Shown here one piece after another: positions 49,630 to 58,207 of a stretch of 64,000 bases of DNA (positions are counted from its first letter, which is position 1; each line of letters begins with the position of its first letter). Below the pieces are notes generated by a model. That model made no database searches. It had not been told where the DNA came from and was given only the letters and a program-made list of their open reading frames with translations. The DNA lies in the NCBI RefSeq assembly GCF_013377085.1, contig NZ_JACAAX010000023.1, forward strand, positions 29,312 through 93,311. Direction: 5' to 3'. The position numbers and the translations under genes were made by a program. The stretch is from Rhodoplanes sp. (lineage in GTDB: Bacteria; Pseudomonadota; Alphaproteobacteria; Rhizobiales; Xanthobacteraceae).

Positions 49630-50622
49630 TTGTCGGCCGACACGGTCCTGGTCACGGGCGCCAGCGGATTTTTGGGGGCCGCCGTCGCGACGGTGTTGCG
49701 CCGCGACGGGTTTCGCGTGCGTGCGCTGGTGCGAAAGACCAGCCCGCGCACCAATCTCGATCCCGCCGACGAGGTCGCCACCGGCGACATCATGGACCGC
49801 GCCTCGGTCGCGGCCAGCCTACGCGGCGTACGCTACGCCTTCCACGTCGCCGCCGACTACCGGCTGTGGACGCGCGATCCGGCCGCACTGATCCGCACCA
49901 ATCTGGACGGCACCCGCATCGTGATGGAGGAGGCGCTGCGCGCCGGCGTCGAGCGCATCGTCTACACGTCGAGCGTCGCGACGCTGCGCCTCGCGGAAGG
50001 CGTCGTCGCCGACGAGACCATGCCGCTGTCGGCCGATGACGCGATCGGCGCCTACAAGACCAGCAAGGTCTTGGCCGAGCGCGCCGTCGAGGAGATGGTG
50101 GGGCGCGAAAAGCTGCCGGCCGTGATCGTCAATCCGTCCACCCCGATCGGCCCGCGCGACATCAAGCCGACGCCCACCGGCCGCATCATCGTCGAGGCGG
50201 CGAAGGGGCGCATGCCGGCCTTCGTCGACACCGGCCTCAACCTCGTCCATGTCGACGACGTCGCCGCCGGGCACCTGCTGGCGTTGCGCCAGGGCGCGGT
50301 CGGCGAGCGCTACATCCTGGGCGGCGAGAACGTCTATCTGCGCGACATGCTGATCGACATCGCCCGCCTGGTCGGCCGCCGTCCGCCGGCGATCGAGCTG
50401 CCGCGCCGCGCCCTCTTCCCGCTCGCCTACGCGGCCGAGGCTTTTGCGCGTCTGACCGGGCGCGAGCCCTTCGTCACGGTCGACGGGCTGAAGCTGGCGA
50501 AGTACCGCATGTTCTTCGATGACAAGAAAGCCCGCCGGGAGCTGGGCTATGTCTCCCGCCCCCATCAGGAAGGCCTCGCCGACGCTTTGGAGTGGTTCCG
50601 CAAGGCCGGCATGGTGGGGTGA
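49630..50622 (+). CDS. hpnA: Hopanoid-associated sugar epimerase HpnA
   Basis: A 330-residue NAD-dependent epimerase/dehydratase starting at TTG 49630, with GGGGAAGAG upstream. It begins VLVTGASGFLGAAVATVL and continues FHVAADYRLWTRDPAALIRTN, a segment typical of HpnA. The active site is YKTSKVLAE, and YILGGENVYLRDML follows. Its link to hopanoids comes from gene neighbourhoods; the reaction is not firmly established. It is convergent with hpnK and separated by repeat B4. Confidence 0.9.
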   Translation: MSADTVLVTGASGFLGAAVATVLRRDGFRVRALVRKTSPRTNLDPADEVATGDIMDRASVAASLRGVRYAFHVAADYRLWTRDPAALIRTNLDGTRIVMEEALRAGVERIVYTSSVATLRLAEGVVADETMPLSADDAIGAYKTSKVLAERAVEEMVGREKLPAVIVNPSTPIGPRDIKPTPTGRIIVEAAKGRMPAFVDTGLNLVHVDDVAAGHLLALRQGAVGERYILGGENVYLRDMLIDIARLVGRRPPAIELPRRALFPLAYAAEAFARLTGREPFVTVDGLKLAKYRMFFDDKKARRELGYVSRPHQEGLADALEWFRKAGMVG

Positions 50623-50628
50623 TCACTC

Positions 50629-50668
50629 GTCATTCCGGGCTCGCCGTTACGCGGCGCCCCGGAATGAC
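50629..50668. repeat. Repeat family B copy 4, minimal
   Basis: A 40-bp short form: GTCATTCCGGGCTCGCCG, then TTACGCGGCGCCCCGGAATGAC. It sits between the hpnA and hpnK stops and makes a near-perfect hairpin, so it may double as a bidirectional terminator. Confidence 0.7.
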
Positions 50669-50676
50669 GGAGCAAT

Positions 50677-51522
50677 TTACGCCGCGCCGAAATCCACAAA
50701 CCCGCCCCGCATCGCCCCTGACTGCTTCGCCGCCGTCAAAACCTCGCCGGACGTGAGAGCGGCGAGCTCGTCCGTGTAGCGGTAGTTTTCCGCGTGGCCC
50801 GGGAACGCGTCGCTGGTCGCCGGGTGGAAATAGATCTCGCTCGTTCCCTCCGGCAGCCGCTGCAGGAGCGAGGCCGTGCGAACGGCCGTCATGGCGCCGG
50901 ACCAGGCGAGGCCGAACACCGCATCGGGCACGACGAAGCCGGCCGCCCGCGCCTGCCGCGCCAGCCGTGCCGCCCACCACGCCGTCAGGCGGGCGCCGAG
51001 CGGCGACGCCCCCTGCCCGGTCGCATCGATCACGCCGGCCGGCTCGACCGGCACCCGCAGGCCTTTGGCGCCGGCCCGCGACGCCTGCGCCATCACGGCG
51101 GCCGCGATGGTCGGGTGCAGATGGAAATGCTTGTGGGCGTTGACGTGGTCGAGTGTCAGGCCAGTCTCGCGGAACGCCGAGAACTGCGCCGCCACCTCGG
51201 CCTGCATCTGCCGTCTCACCGAAGGTCGCGCGAAGATCTCGACCGCCAGCCGCACCATGTCGCTGCGGAAGAGTCCGTGCGCATCGACCAGATCGGGCAC
51301 CTGATCACGGCGCAGCACCGGGCGGGACTCGAGCAGCACCACGTGCAGGCCGACGCGGAGAGTCGGCAGGCGCCGCGCCCGCGCGACCGCGTCGGCCGCG
51401 GCCGGCGCGCCGACCATCAGGCTCGCGGCGGAAAGAATTCCGTCGCGATGCGCCTCCTCGATCGCCGCATTGACCTCGACGGCGAGCCCGAAATCATCGG
51501 CCGTGACGACGAGGCGTTTCAT
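50677..51522 (-). CDS. hpnK: Hopanoid deacetylase HpnK (YdjC/ChbG family)
   Basis: A 281-residue polysaccharide-deacetylase-like protein. It starts MKRLVVTADDFGLAVEVNAA with the metal-binding TADDFG, then GLHVVLLESRPVL, LDHVNAHKHFHLHPTI and the C-terminal YFHPATSDAFPGH. In the bacteriohopanetetrol cyclitol-ether pathway HpnK removes the acetyl group from N-acetylglucosaminyl-hopanetetrol made by HpnI. It is last in the hpnL-I-J-K series, separated from hpnJ by repeat C3. Confidence 0.9.
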   Translation of the reverse strand: MKRLVVTADDFGLAVEVNAAIEEAHRDGILSAASLMVGAPAAADAVARARRLPTLRVGLHVVLLESRPVLRRDQVPDLVDAHGLFRSDMVRLAVEIFARPSVRRQMQAEVAAQFSAFRETGLTLDHVNAHKHFHLHPTIAAAVMAQASRAGAKGLRVPVEPAGVIDATGQGASPLGARLTAWWAARLARQARAAGFVVPDAVFGLAWSGAMTAVRTASLLQRLPEGTSEIYFHPATSDAFPGHAENYRYTDELAALTSGEVLTAAKQSGAMRGGFVDFGAA

Positions 51523-51546
51523 GGGAGACGAGGCCTCTCCGTGCTC

Positions 51547-51675
51547 ACCTCCCCCTGGAGCGGGGAGGTCGGCGGACGAAGTCCGCCGGGAGGGGGTGAC
51601 AGCGCTGCCGGTGCGCGGGGCTTCACCCCACCCCGACGCGCTTCGCGCGTCGACCCTCCCCCTCCAGGGGAGGGT
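51547..51675. repeat. Repeat family C copy 3
   Basis: A 129-bp copy from ACCTCCCCCTGGAGC to CTCCAGGGGAGGGT, with a degenerate core (GACAGCGCTGCCGGTGCGCGGGG in place of the usual GATCGGCGAAGCCGG sequence). It lies between hpnJ and hpnK. Confidence 0.7.
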
Positions 51676-51702
51676 GCAGTGCAACGCCCAGCGAAGTGCG
51701 CC

Positions 51703-53133
51703 TCACGCCGCCGCCTGCTTGCGCTCGCGCAGGAAGCGGAAGAACTCGACGCCCTCGCGCAGGCGGCGCTTCATCATCTGGGGCGAGCGCACCATTTCCG
51801 AGACGATCGAGGCGATCTTCGGGGCGCGCAGGTAGAAGCGGCGATAGAAGTCCTCGACCGAGGAGAAGATCTCGGTATGGGCGAGGTGCGGATAGTTCAT
51901 CGCCGCCGCCTGCACGCCGTGCTCGGAGACGAGCTGCATGTTCTCGTCCAGGAGCCAGCCGTTCTCGATCGCCTGGTTGTAGAGATGCGTGCCCGGATAG
52001 GGCGCGGCCAGCGACACCTGGATGGTGTGCGGGTTGATCTCGGTGGCGAACCGGATCGTCTCCTCGATGGTCTCCCGGGTCTCGCCCGGCAGGCCGAGAA
52101 TGAAGGTGCCGTGGATCTGGATGCCGAGATCGTGGCAGTCCTTGGTGAACTGCCGCGCCACCTCGATCCGCATGCCCTTCTTGATGTTGTGCAGGATCTG
52201 CTGGTTGCCGGACTCGTAGCCGACCACCAGCAGCCGCAGGCCGTTGTCCCGCATCACCTTCAGGGTCTCGCGCGAAACATTGCCCTTGGCGTTGCACGAC
52301 CACATGATGCCGAGCTTGCCGATCTCGCGCGCGAGCTCTTCGACGCGCGGCGCGTTGTCGGTCAGCGTGTCGTCGTCGAAGAAGAACTCCTGCACCTGCG
52401 GGAACGCCTGCTTGGCCCAGCGCAGCTCGTCGACCACGTGGCCGACGCTGCGCACCCGGTAGCGATGGCCGCCGATGGTCTGCGGCCACAGACAGAAGGT
52501 GCAGCGCGATTTGCACCCGCGCCCCGTGTAGAACGACAGATACGGGTGGCGCAGATAGCCCGAAAAATAGTTCTCGATGACGAGGTCGCGCTTGTAGACG
52601 GGGCTGACGAACGGCAGCGCGTCCATGTCCTCGAGGATCTCGCGCTCGTCGTTGTGGACGATGACGCCGTCGCGGTTGCGCCAGGAGATGCCCTTCACGG
52701 CAGAAAAATCGCGCCCTTCGGCGATCTCCTTCACGGTGAAGTCGAATTCTTCACGCGCCACGAAATCGATCACCGGGGATGCGGCCAGGCACCCCTGCGC
52801 GTCGACCATCGCCTTGGCGCCGACCAGGCCGATCTTCACGCCCGGATGGGCGGCCCGGATCGCCTCGGCGGTGCGGATGTCGGACGAGAAGGACGGCGTC
52901 GAGGTGTGCAGCACCACCAGGTCGCGGGTCTTCACCTCGGGCAGCACGTCGTCGATGCCGAGCCGGTGCGGCGGCGCATCGATCAGCTTCGAGCCCTCGA
53001 CCAGCGCGGCGGGCTGCGCCAGCCAGGTCGGATACCAGAACGAGCGGATCTCCCGCTTCGACTGATAGCGCGCGCCGGCGCCGCCGTCGTAGCCGTCGTA
53101 GGAGGGCCCCTGCAGAAACAGCGTGCGCATCAT
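51703..53133 (-). CDS. hpnJ: Hopanoid radical SAM protein HpnJ
   Basis: A 476-residue B12-type radical SAM protein. The N-terminal half (MMRTLFLQGPSYDGYDGGAG) resembles a cobalamin-binding Rossmann domain. The 4Fe-4S cysteines are in GRGCKSRCTFCLWPQTIGG. FFFDDDTLTDN and IHGTFILGLPGETRETIEET are core radical SAM blocks. HpnJ contracts the glucosamine ring of hopanetetrol glucosamine to the cyclitol ether. Its ATG overlaps the hpnI stop by four bases, and GGGGAG lies upstream. Confidence 0.93.
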   Translation of the reverse strand: MMRTLFLQGPSYDGYDGGAGARYQSKREIRSFWYPTWLAQPAALVEGSKLIDAPPHRLGIDDVLPEVKTRDLVVLHTSTPSFSSDIRTAEAIRAAHPGVKIGLVGAKAMVDAQGCLAASPVIDFVAREEFDFTVKEIAEGRDFSAVKGISWRNRDGVIVHNDEREILEDMDALPFVSPVYKRDLVIENYFSGYLRHPYLSFYTGRGCKSRCTFCLWPQTIGGHRYRVRSVGHVVDELRWAKQAFPQVQEFFFDDDTLTDNAPRVEELAREIGKLGIMWSCNAKGNVSRETLKVMRDNGLRLLVVGYESGNQQILHNIKKGMRIEVARQFTKDCHDLGIQIHGTFILGLPGETRETIEETIRFATEINPHTIQVSLAAPYPGTHLYNQAIENGWLLDENMQLVSEHGVQAAAMNYPHLAHTEIFSSVEDFYRRFYLRAPKIASIVSEMVRSPQMMKRRLREGVEFFRFLRERKQAAA

Positions 53134-54311
53134 CTCACCGACTCCCCTTTGGCGGCATTCTGGTCGGCCGCGTTCTCGGTGAACGTGCCATCCGCCTTCA
53201 TCTCGTAGTCCTGGTTCTTCCAGGTCACCCCGCGGCCGAGGAAACTCGCCACGAACACGCCGAAGGTCAAGAGGTCGCGCAGCAGCACGAGCGAAAGCGC
53301 CGGCACCGGAAGCGCGAAGGCAACACTGACCCGCAACGCCAGCACGATACGGCAGAAGATTGCGGCGATCACGAGCCCGAACGCCGGCCGTCCGCCGCCG
53401 GCCGCGATCGCCAGCACCGCGAAGGCGAGCGGATGCGTGACGCCGGAGCCGAGCCAGCCGGCCGGATCGAGGCCCCTCACGGTGCGGGCCCATCGAAGCT
53501 CATGCCCCCACAGAGCCCTGGGGCTCGCCTCGTCGCAACGATGCAGCACGGCGAGCGGCGGCACCGCCACACTTTTACCGTGCGCCCGGACGGCGGCGCC
53601 GATCGCGTAGTCGTCCGCCAGGATGTCGGCAAAACGCTCGAAGCCGCCGATGGCCTGCAGGGTGTCGCACCGCAGCGCGATCAGGGCACCGAAACAGGGC
53701 GTCGCCCGGCCGAGCGCGATCCCGACCACGGCGTTGGGCAGGAAGTGCGCGGTGAGCCCGAGCGCGCAGAGATCCGACCACACGCCCACGACCCCGGCGC
53801 CGCCATACAGGCAGGTGACGGCACCGACGCCCGGCTGCTCCAGCGCCGCGACGACCTGGGCGAGGTCGGTCTCCCGTAAGCTGATGTCGCTGTCCGACAG
53901 CACGACCAAGTCGTGGCGGATTTTTTCCACCATGTTGATCAGGTTGGAGATTTTCGGATTGGTGCCGTGCCGGGCGGGATTGATCACCAGATCGATGGCG
54001 AGGCCCGGATGATCGGCGATCAGCCGCTGCACCACGGCCACGGCAGGATCGGCCGGATCGGCGACCCCGCAGACGATCTGAAGCGAACCCGCAAAAGTCT
54101 GGCGGCACAGCGAGGCGAGGTTGTTGTAGAGGCCCGGCTCGGCACCATGCAGCGGCTTGAGCACCGTGACGCCGGAGAGGGATGCGCCAGCGGCCAGCAA
54201 CGGCACCGGTCGCGCCGCGAAGCGGCCGACCAGCACGATCGCCATGACGAGATAGCCGCAGCCGGCGAGCGCCAGCAGCATCAGGACGGCCGTGAGCAGG
54301 GTGGCGAGCAT
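53130..54311 (-). CDS. hpnI: Hopanoid glycosyltransferase HpnI (GT2)
   Basis: A 393-residue family-2 glycosyltransferase with an N-terminal membrane helix and two to three C-terminal helices. Catalytic blocks are VTVLKPLHGAEPGLYNNLAS, INPARHGTNPKISNLINM, VVLSDSDISL (DxD-type metal site), ADDYAIGAAV and ELRWARTVRGL (Q/ExxRW). HpnI adds N-acetylglucosamine to bacteriohopanetetrol. It is coupled to hpnJ by the ATGA overlap and lies 4 bases after hpnL. Confidence 0.93.
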   Translation of the reverse strand: MLATLLTAVLMLLALAGCGYLVMAIVLVGRFAARPVPLLAAGASLSGVTVLKPLHGAEPGLYNNLASLCRQTFAGSLQIVCGVADPADPAVAVVQRLIADHPGLAIDLVINPARHGTNPKISNLINMVEKIRHDLVVLSDSDISLRETDLAQVVAALEQPGVGAVTCLYGGAGVVGVWSDLCALGLTAHFLPNAVVGIALGRATPCFGALIALRCDTLQAIGGFERFADILADDYAIGAAVRAHGKSVAVPPLAVLHRCDEASPRALWGHELRWARTVRGLDPAGWLGSGVTHPLAFAVLAIAAGGGRPAFGLVIAAIFCRIVLALRVSVAFALPVPALSLVLLRDLLTFGVFVASFLGRGVTWKNQDYEMKADGTFTENAADQNAAKGESVR

Positions 54312-54315
54312 GGCG

Positions 54316-55365
54316 TCAGGCGGCCGGTGTCCCGGACACGCGTGTCCCGGACACCGGCGCTCCCGTGGATGTCGCCGCCGCCGAAAGATCGCGACGCTCG
54401 CGCCAGCGGCGGCCCTCCATCCACTGCCAGATCACCAAGCCCGGCAGGCCGGTGGCGAGGTCGGCGACGCGCTTGACCAGGGACAGCGCCATCGCCTGGT
54501 CGGGCGGAATGCCGAACACGGCGCACAGCACGATCAGCCCGCCCTCCTGGGCGCCGAGCGCGCCCGGGATCGCGAAGGCAGCGCCGCGGATCGCGTGCAT
54601 CAGGCTCTCGATCACCAGCGCCTCGGCGAGACTGACGGGATGGCCCATGAACCAGAACGCGACAAGGACCTCGCCGATGCCGGTCAGCCAGTCGAGATAA
54701 TGCAGCACGACGCTCGCCGTCATCCGGGAGCGGCTCGCATGCAGGGCCGAGAGGTCGACGAACAGCCGGTCGATCTTGGCGGAGGCATAGCGGGCCCAGT
54801 CGCCGCGGAAGCGCGCCAGCACCCAGCCGAAGGCACGGTGACCGCCGCGCCGCTGCACGACATAGAAGCCGACCAGCGCCGGCACGGCCAGCGCGAGACC
54901 CAAGGCGGCGATCCAGGCGACCGAGGAGTCGGCCCCCAGCCAGACCAGGACGGCAAGGCCGGTCATCGCGAACAGCGCCTGGGTGACGGCCAGCACCAGC
55001 ACGTCGACGATGACGCTGGCGGTGGCGAGCGCCCCCGGCACGCCGAAGAAGGTCAGCAGCCGCGCCCCGATCAGGTCGCCGCCGACCTGGCCGAGCGGCA
55101 GCAGCGCATTGGCGCCCTCGCGGACGAAGCGCAGCGACAGGCAGGTGGAGAGCGGCGGGCGTTCCTTGGGCGGAAACAGCACCCACCAGCCGACCGCGGC
55201 GATGCTGGCGGTCCCGGCTCGCACCAGCACGACCAGCACGATGCCGAAGCCGATGCCGGCGATCGCCTCGCGCACGAGCGCGGCGCCCGACCACACGGTC
55301 AGGCCGATCAGCACGGCGAGGCCGATCAGCAGTCCGAGAAGCCCCGTGGTCCTGACGATCCGCAT
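54316..55365 (-). CDS. hpnL: Hopanoid-cluster membrane protein HpnL
   Basis: A 349-residue flippase-like (UPF0104) membrane protein with about 8 helices. HpnL-type blocks are REGANALLPLGQVGGDLIGARLL, MHAIRGAAFAIPGALGAQEGG and LVKRVADLATGLPGLVIWQ. It is placed with the hopanoid-modifying genes in many bacteria; transport of modified hopanoid is proposed. It is distantly related to the flippase-like protein at 36759. It is first in the hpnL-I-J-K series, and the MipA-like gene upstream lies 70 bases away on the same strand. Confidence 0.88.
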   Translation of the reverse strand: MRIVRTTGLLGLLIGLAVLIGLTVWSGAALVREAIAGIGFGIVLVVLVRAGTASIAAVGWWVLFPPKERPPLSTCLSLRFVREGANALLPLGQVGGDLIGARLLTFFGVPGALATASVIVDVLVLAVTQALFAMTGLAVLVWLGADSSVAWIAALGLALAVPALVGFYVVQRRGGHRAFGWVLARFRGDWARYASAKIDRLFVDLSALHASRSRMTASVVLHYLDWLTGIGEVLVAFWFMGHPVSLAEALVIESLMHAIRGAAFAIPGALGAQEGGLIVLCAVFGIPPDQAMALSLVKRVADLATGLPGLVIWQWMEGRRWRERRDLSAAATSTGAPVSGTRVSGTPAA

Positions 55366-55435
55366 GCCGTCCTCGAGAAAGCGCCGTCGCGCGAGGCGCC
55401 CCTTGGCCGGTCCGCCGGAGGTCGCGCGTCCTAGA

Positions 55436-56278
55436 TCACCAGAACTGCTGGATCGTGAACGCCCGGGTTATGCCGAACCCGAACGTCACCTGGTCGGGCG
55501 AGCCCCGCATCGTCACCAGCGGCGAGTCGGCGGCGCTGTCCATCAGGCGCTGATATTCGACATAGACGTGGGTCGCGAGCTCGGGCGTCCAGAAATAGCG
55601 GGCCTGGGCGCCGGCGCCGACCGACTGGAGGCCGCCCTTGGCCTGGTACACCGGCAGGCCGGACTGGAACGACTGCCACGGCGTGATGCTGAAATACGGA
55701 TCGAGCGCCATGTCGGAGGCGAGCGACAGGCGCGGTCCGCCGGAGAGCGTCAGGGCCGACGTCACCGGCAGGACGAGATCGGCCGTCAGGTCGCCGACCA
55801 CGCCGTGATGGCCGCCGAAGCCTTGGCGGACCTCGGCGCGGCTGCGCAGCCAGGGCATCCACCAGTATTCGAAGAAGCCGCCGACCTCGACGGCCCAGTC
55901 GACGTCGCCGAGCCCGTAGAGCTCGCTCGACTGGGATTCCTTGCGCTGGGCCCGGATCTTCAGGTTGGGACCGATCTTGAGGGACTGCGTCTCGAACAGG
56001 GCGATGCCGGCGCCGTCGCGCGGCGCGCGGAACTCCTCCGGCGTGCCGACCCGGCGAAAGCCGAAGATCGGCGCCGGCCGGACCGTATAGGTGTCGCCGC
56101 CGAGGAACACGGTCTCGACCCGGCCCTCGACCCCGACGGTGACGATCCAGGCCGGCAAGGCCGCGTCCGCCTTCGTCGGGTACGGCCCGGCGCCGAGATC
56201 AGCGGCCGCTGCCGTGCCGACAAGGGCGAGCCACGCGGTCAGAAGGGCCGCGCCGAAGCGCTCGGATCGGATCTGCAA
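55436..56278 (-). CDS. MipA/OmpV-family outer-membrane protein
   Basis: A 280-residue protein starting at TTG 56278 with GGGGAAG just upstream; no ATG is available nearby. The signal peptide ends GTAAAA near residue 26. Beta-strand-rich segments follow (WIVTVGVEGRVETVFLGG, VDWAVEVGGFFEYW, GAGAQARYFWTPELATHVYV), and the C-terminus ends in an aromatic residue (RAFTIQQFW) as outer-membrane barrels do. MipA scaffolds peptidoglycan enzymes in E. coli; most homologues are uncharacterised barrels. Confidence 0.8.
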   Translation of the reverse strand: MQIRSERFGAALLTAWLALVGTAAAADLGAGPYPTKADAALPAWIVTVGVEGRVETVFLGGDTYTVRPAPIFGFRRVGTPEEFRAPRDGAGIALFETQSLKIGPNLKIRAQRKESQSSELYGLGDVDWAVEVGGFFEYWWMPWLRSRAEVRQGFGGHHGVVGDLTADLVLPVTSALTLSGGPRLSLASDMALDPYFSITPWQSFQSGLPVYQAKGGLQSVGAGAQARYFWTPELATHVYVEYQRLMDSAADSPLVTMRGSPDQVTFGFGITRAFTIQQFW

Positions 56279-56713
56279 TCGACTTCCCCATTCCCAGAAC
56301 AGCCGGACACCCGGCCCGCCGCGATTCGCGCCCGTCCCCTCAGGCGAACCGAACGCTACACTGCGGGCCGCTGCGACGCAAAACCGGGGAACGTCCCGTA
56401 GGAGCCTGCAAGATCAGGCCAAATCATTAACATTATCAGAATATTGCCGGATGTTTCCGGTGTGGCTGAACGGCCACGCCGCGGCTTCGGGGCACGCCCG
56501 TCCGACGATCCGCGATCTCCTGTTGCGGCGCCGCCACACGGCTCGAAAAACACGCGAAAATGCCGCCGGACCGTCGCGTCCGGGCGGCATTGCCGTATTG
56601 TCGGCGTATCCCGTCCCTGAGTTGAGGCCACGGCTTCCGGTGTCACGCGTCGGGCCGCTCGGTAACCTTCCGGTCGAACGCCTTCCGGCGAAGGCCAGCC
56701 CCAAGGAGTGAAC
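56279..56713. other. 435-base gap between divergent genes
   Basis: No gene is supported here. An AT-rich patch at 56420-56446 (AAATCATTAACATTATCAGAATATT) stands out in the GC-rich surroundings and is the best promoter candidate, probably for the MipA-like gene or the transpeptidase. A short hairpin, GCCGGATGTTTCCGGT, adjoins it. The rest is open in several frames without coding features. Confidence 0.5.
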
Positions 56714-57307
56714 ATGATACGCAGAGTCAGCCTGCTCGCTGCGGCCCTTGTGGTCTCGACCCTGGCCTCGTCCGTGGTGACGAAGGCCGAGAACCTCGAT
56801 CCCGAGGGACGCTTCACCAACGGCTTCTATGGATCCTACGGAACGGTCTACAAGCCCGGCTATTCGCGGATCGCGAAGGCCAATGTCGGCATCGACGCGT
56901 CCTATGCGCCCGGCACCATCGTGGTGAACACCACCGAGCGCCGGCTCTATCTGGTCACCGGACCCGGCCAGGCGATTCGCTACGGCATCGGGGTGGGCCG
57001 CGACGGCTTCCGCTGGGCCGGCAACACCGCCGTTTCGGCCAAGAAGGAATGGCCGTCCTGGACGCCGCCCGCCGAGATGCGCCAACGCGTCCGTGGCCTG
57101 CCCAGCCACATGGCGGGCGGGATCAACAACCCGCTCGGCGCCCGCGCCCTCTATCTCGGCTCGTCGCTCTACCGCATCCACGGCTCCAACGAGCCGGAGA
57201 CCATCGGGCAGGCGGTGTCGTCGGGCTGCTTCCGGATGACCAACGAGGACGTCATCGACCTCTACGACCGGGTCAGAGTCGGGGCCAGGGTGGTGGTGCT
57301 GCGCTGA
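56714..57307 (+). CDS. L,D-transpeptidase (ErfK/YbiS/YcfS/YnhG)
   Basis: A 197-residue exported enzyme. Residues 1-26 form a signal peptide (VSLLAAALVVSTLASSVV). The YkuD domain starts PGTIVVNTTERRLYLVTGPG and carries the active-site block IHGSNEPETIGQAVSSGCFR with catalytic Cys and upstream His. It crosslinks peptidoglycan (3-3 links) or anchors lipoprotein. GGAG lies before ATG 56714; a GTG six bases earlier is possible. Small single-domain forms like this are abundant in Hyphomicrobiales. Confidence 0.93.
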   Translation: MIRRVSLLAAALVVSTLASSVVTKAENLDPEGRFTNGFYGSYGTVYKPGYSRIAKANVGIDASYAPGTIVVNTTERRLYLVTGPGQAIRYGIGVGRDGFRWAGNTAVSAKKEWPSWTPPAEMRQRVRGLPSHMAGGINNPLGARALYLGSSLYRIHGSNEPETIGQAVSSGCFRMTNEDVIDLYDRVRVGARVVVLR

Positions 57308-57330
57308 AGGCGGGATGCCGCACTTCCCTT

Positions 57331-57485
57331 ACCTCCCCCTGGAGGGGGGAGGTCGGCGGACGAAAGTCCGCCGGGAGGGGGTGATCGGCGAAGCCGGCGT
57401 TTGCGGCTTCACCCCACCCCGGTCGTCCGCTTCGCGGACGCCCGACCCTCCCGCCGCGGCGAAGCCGCGGAACCCGGGGGAGGGT
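57331..57485. repeat. Repeat family C copy 4 with an insertion in one arm
   Basis: A 155-bp copy from ACCTCCCCCTGGAGG to GGGGGAGGGT. The core reads GATCGGCGAAGCCGGCGTTTGC. Its right arm is interrupted by about 24 bases (57454-57476) that form their own hairpin (GCCGCGGCGAAGCCGCGG). Confidence 0.75.
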
Positions 57486-57522
57486 GAACGGTCCCGGGGT
57501 CGGCAAAACAGAGAATCGCCGT

Positions 57523-57915
57523 TCACCCCCGCTTCGGGGGATCGCGCGACAGGCCCTTGGCCTCCAGCTCGGCCGCGTACTCGGCCTGGTAGCGGGCGAG
57601 GTTGCGACCGCAATCCAGAAGGTAGTCCCAACTGTAGATGCCGGTCTCGTGCATGTCGTCGAAGCCGAGCCGCACCGCGTAGTTGCCGACCGGCTGAACC
57701 TCCAGGATGGTGACGTTTCGCTTGCCGGCGACCAGCTTGCGCTCGGCCGCCGAATGGCCCTGCACCTCGGCGCTGGGGCTGCGCACCCGTAAAAGCTCGG
57801 CCGGCAGCTCGAAGGTCTCGCCGGTGTCGAAGGCGACCTTGAGGGCGGCGCGGTCCTTGCGGAGCCGCAGCTCGGTCGGCCAAGACTTTGCCGTCGCGGA
57901 AGAGTCGGTGCTCAT
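57523..57915 (-). CDS. DUF971 (GBBH-like N-terminal) domain protein
   Basis: A 130-residue single-domain protein. Family landmarks are PTELRLRKDRAALKVAFDTG, FELPAELLRVRSPSAEVQGH, VTILEVQPVGNYAVRLGFDD and HETGIYSWDYLLDCG. This fold occurs at the N-terminus of gamma-butyrobetaine hydroxylase and as a free protein of uncertain function, sometimes tied to iron-sulfur metabolism. It is divergent from moaA, which needs Fe-S clusters, a weak contextual hint. The start at 57915 has GAGGA upstream. Confidence 0.85.
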   Translation of the reverse strand: MSTDSSATAKSWPTELRLRKDRAALKVAFDTGETFELPAELLRVRSPSAEVQGHSAAERKLVAGKRNVTILEVQPVGNYAVRLGFDDMHETGIYSWDYLLDCGRNLARYQAEYAAELEAKGLSRDPPKRG

Positions 57916-58207
57916 CGGTCCTCGCCGTCCTCGATCGTGATGCCGTGTAGGTGGCCGTGGTCTCGTCGTTTTGTCCGCGTCGATCCCGTGGCGGTGTTCG
58001 CCCCCGATCGACACCTCCCATAATACCACCCGGCCGTTTGTTACGCGGCGAGATCCGCCGGGACAGCCCGCCGGTGCGGCAGAAATCGTCCTCCCCGCGA
58101 CGATCAGCAAGCATTATATGGATTGCATCAAGACTGACGTCGCGACCGATCGGCCGGAACGCGACCACGGCCCGCCCCGATCCGAGACGCTCCGAGGAGA
58201 CCGCGAG

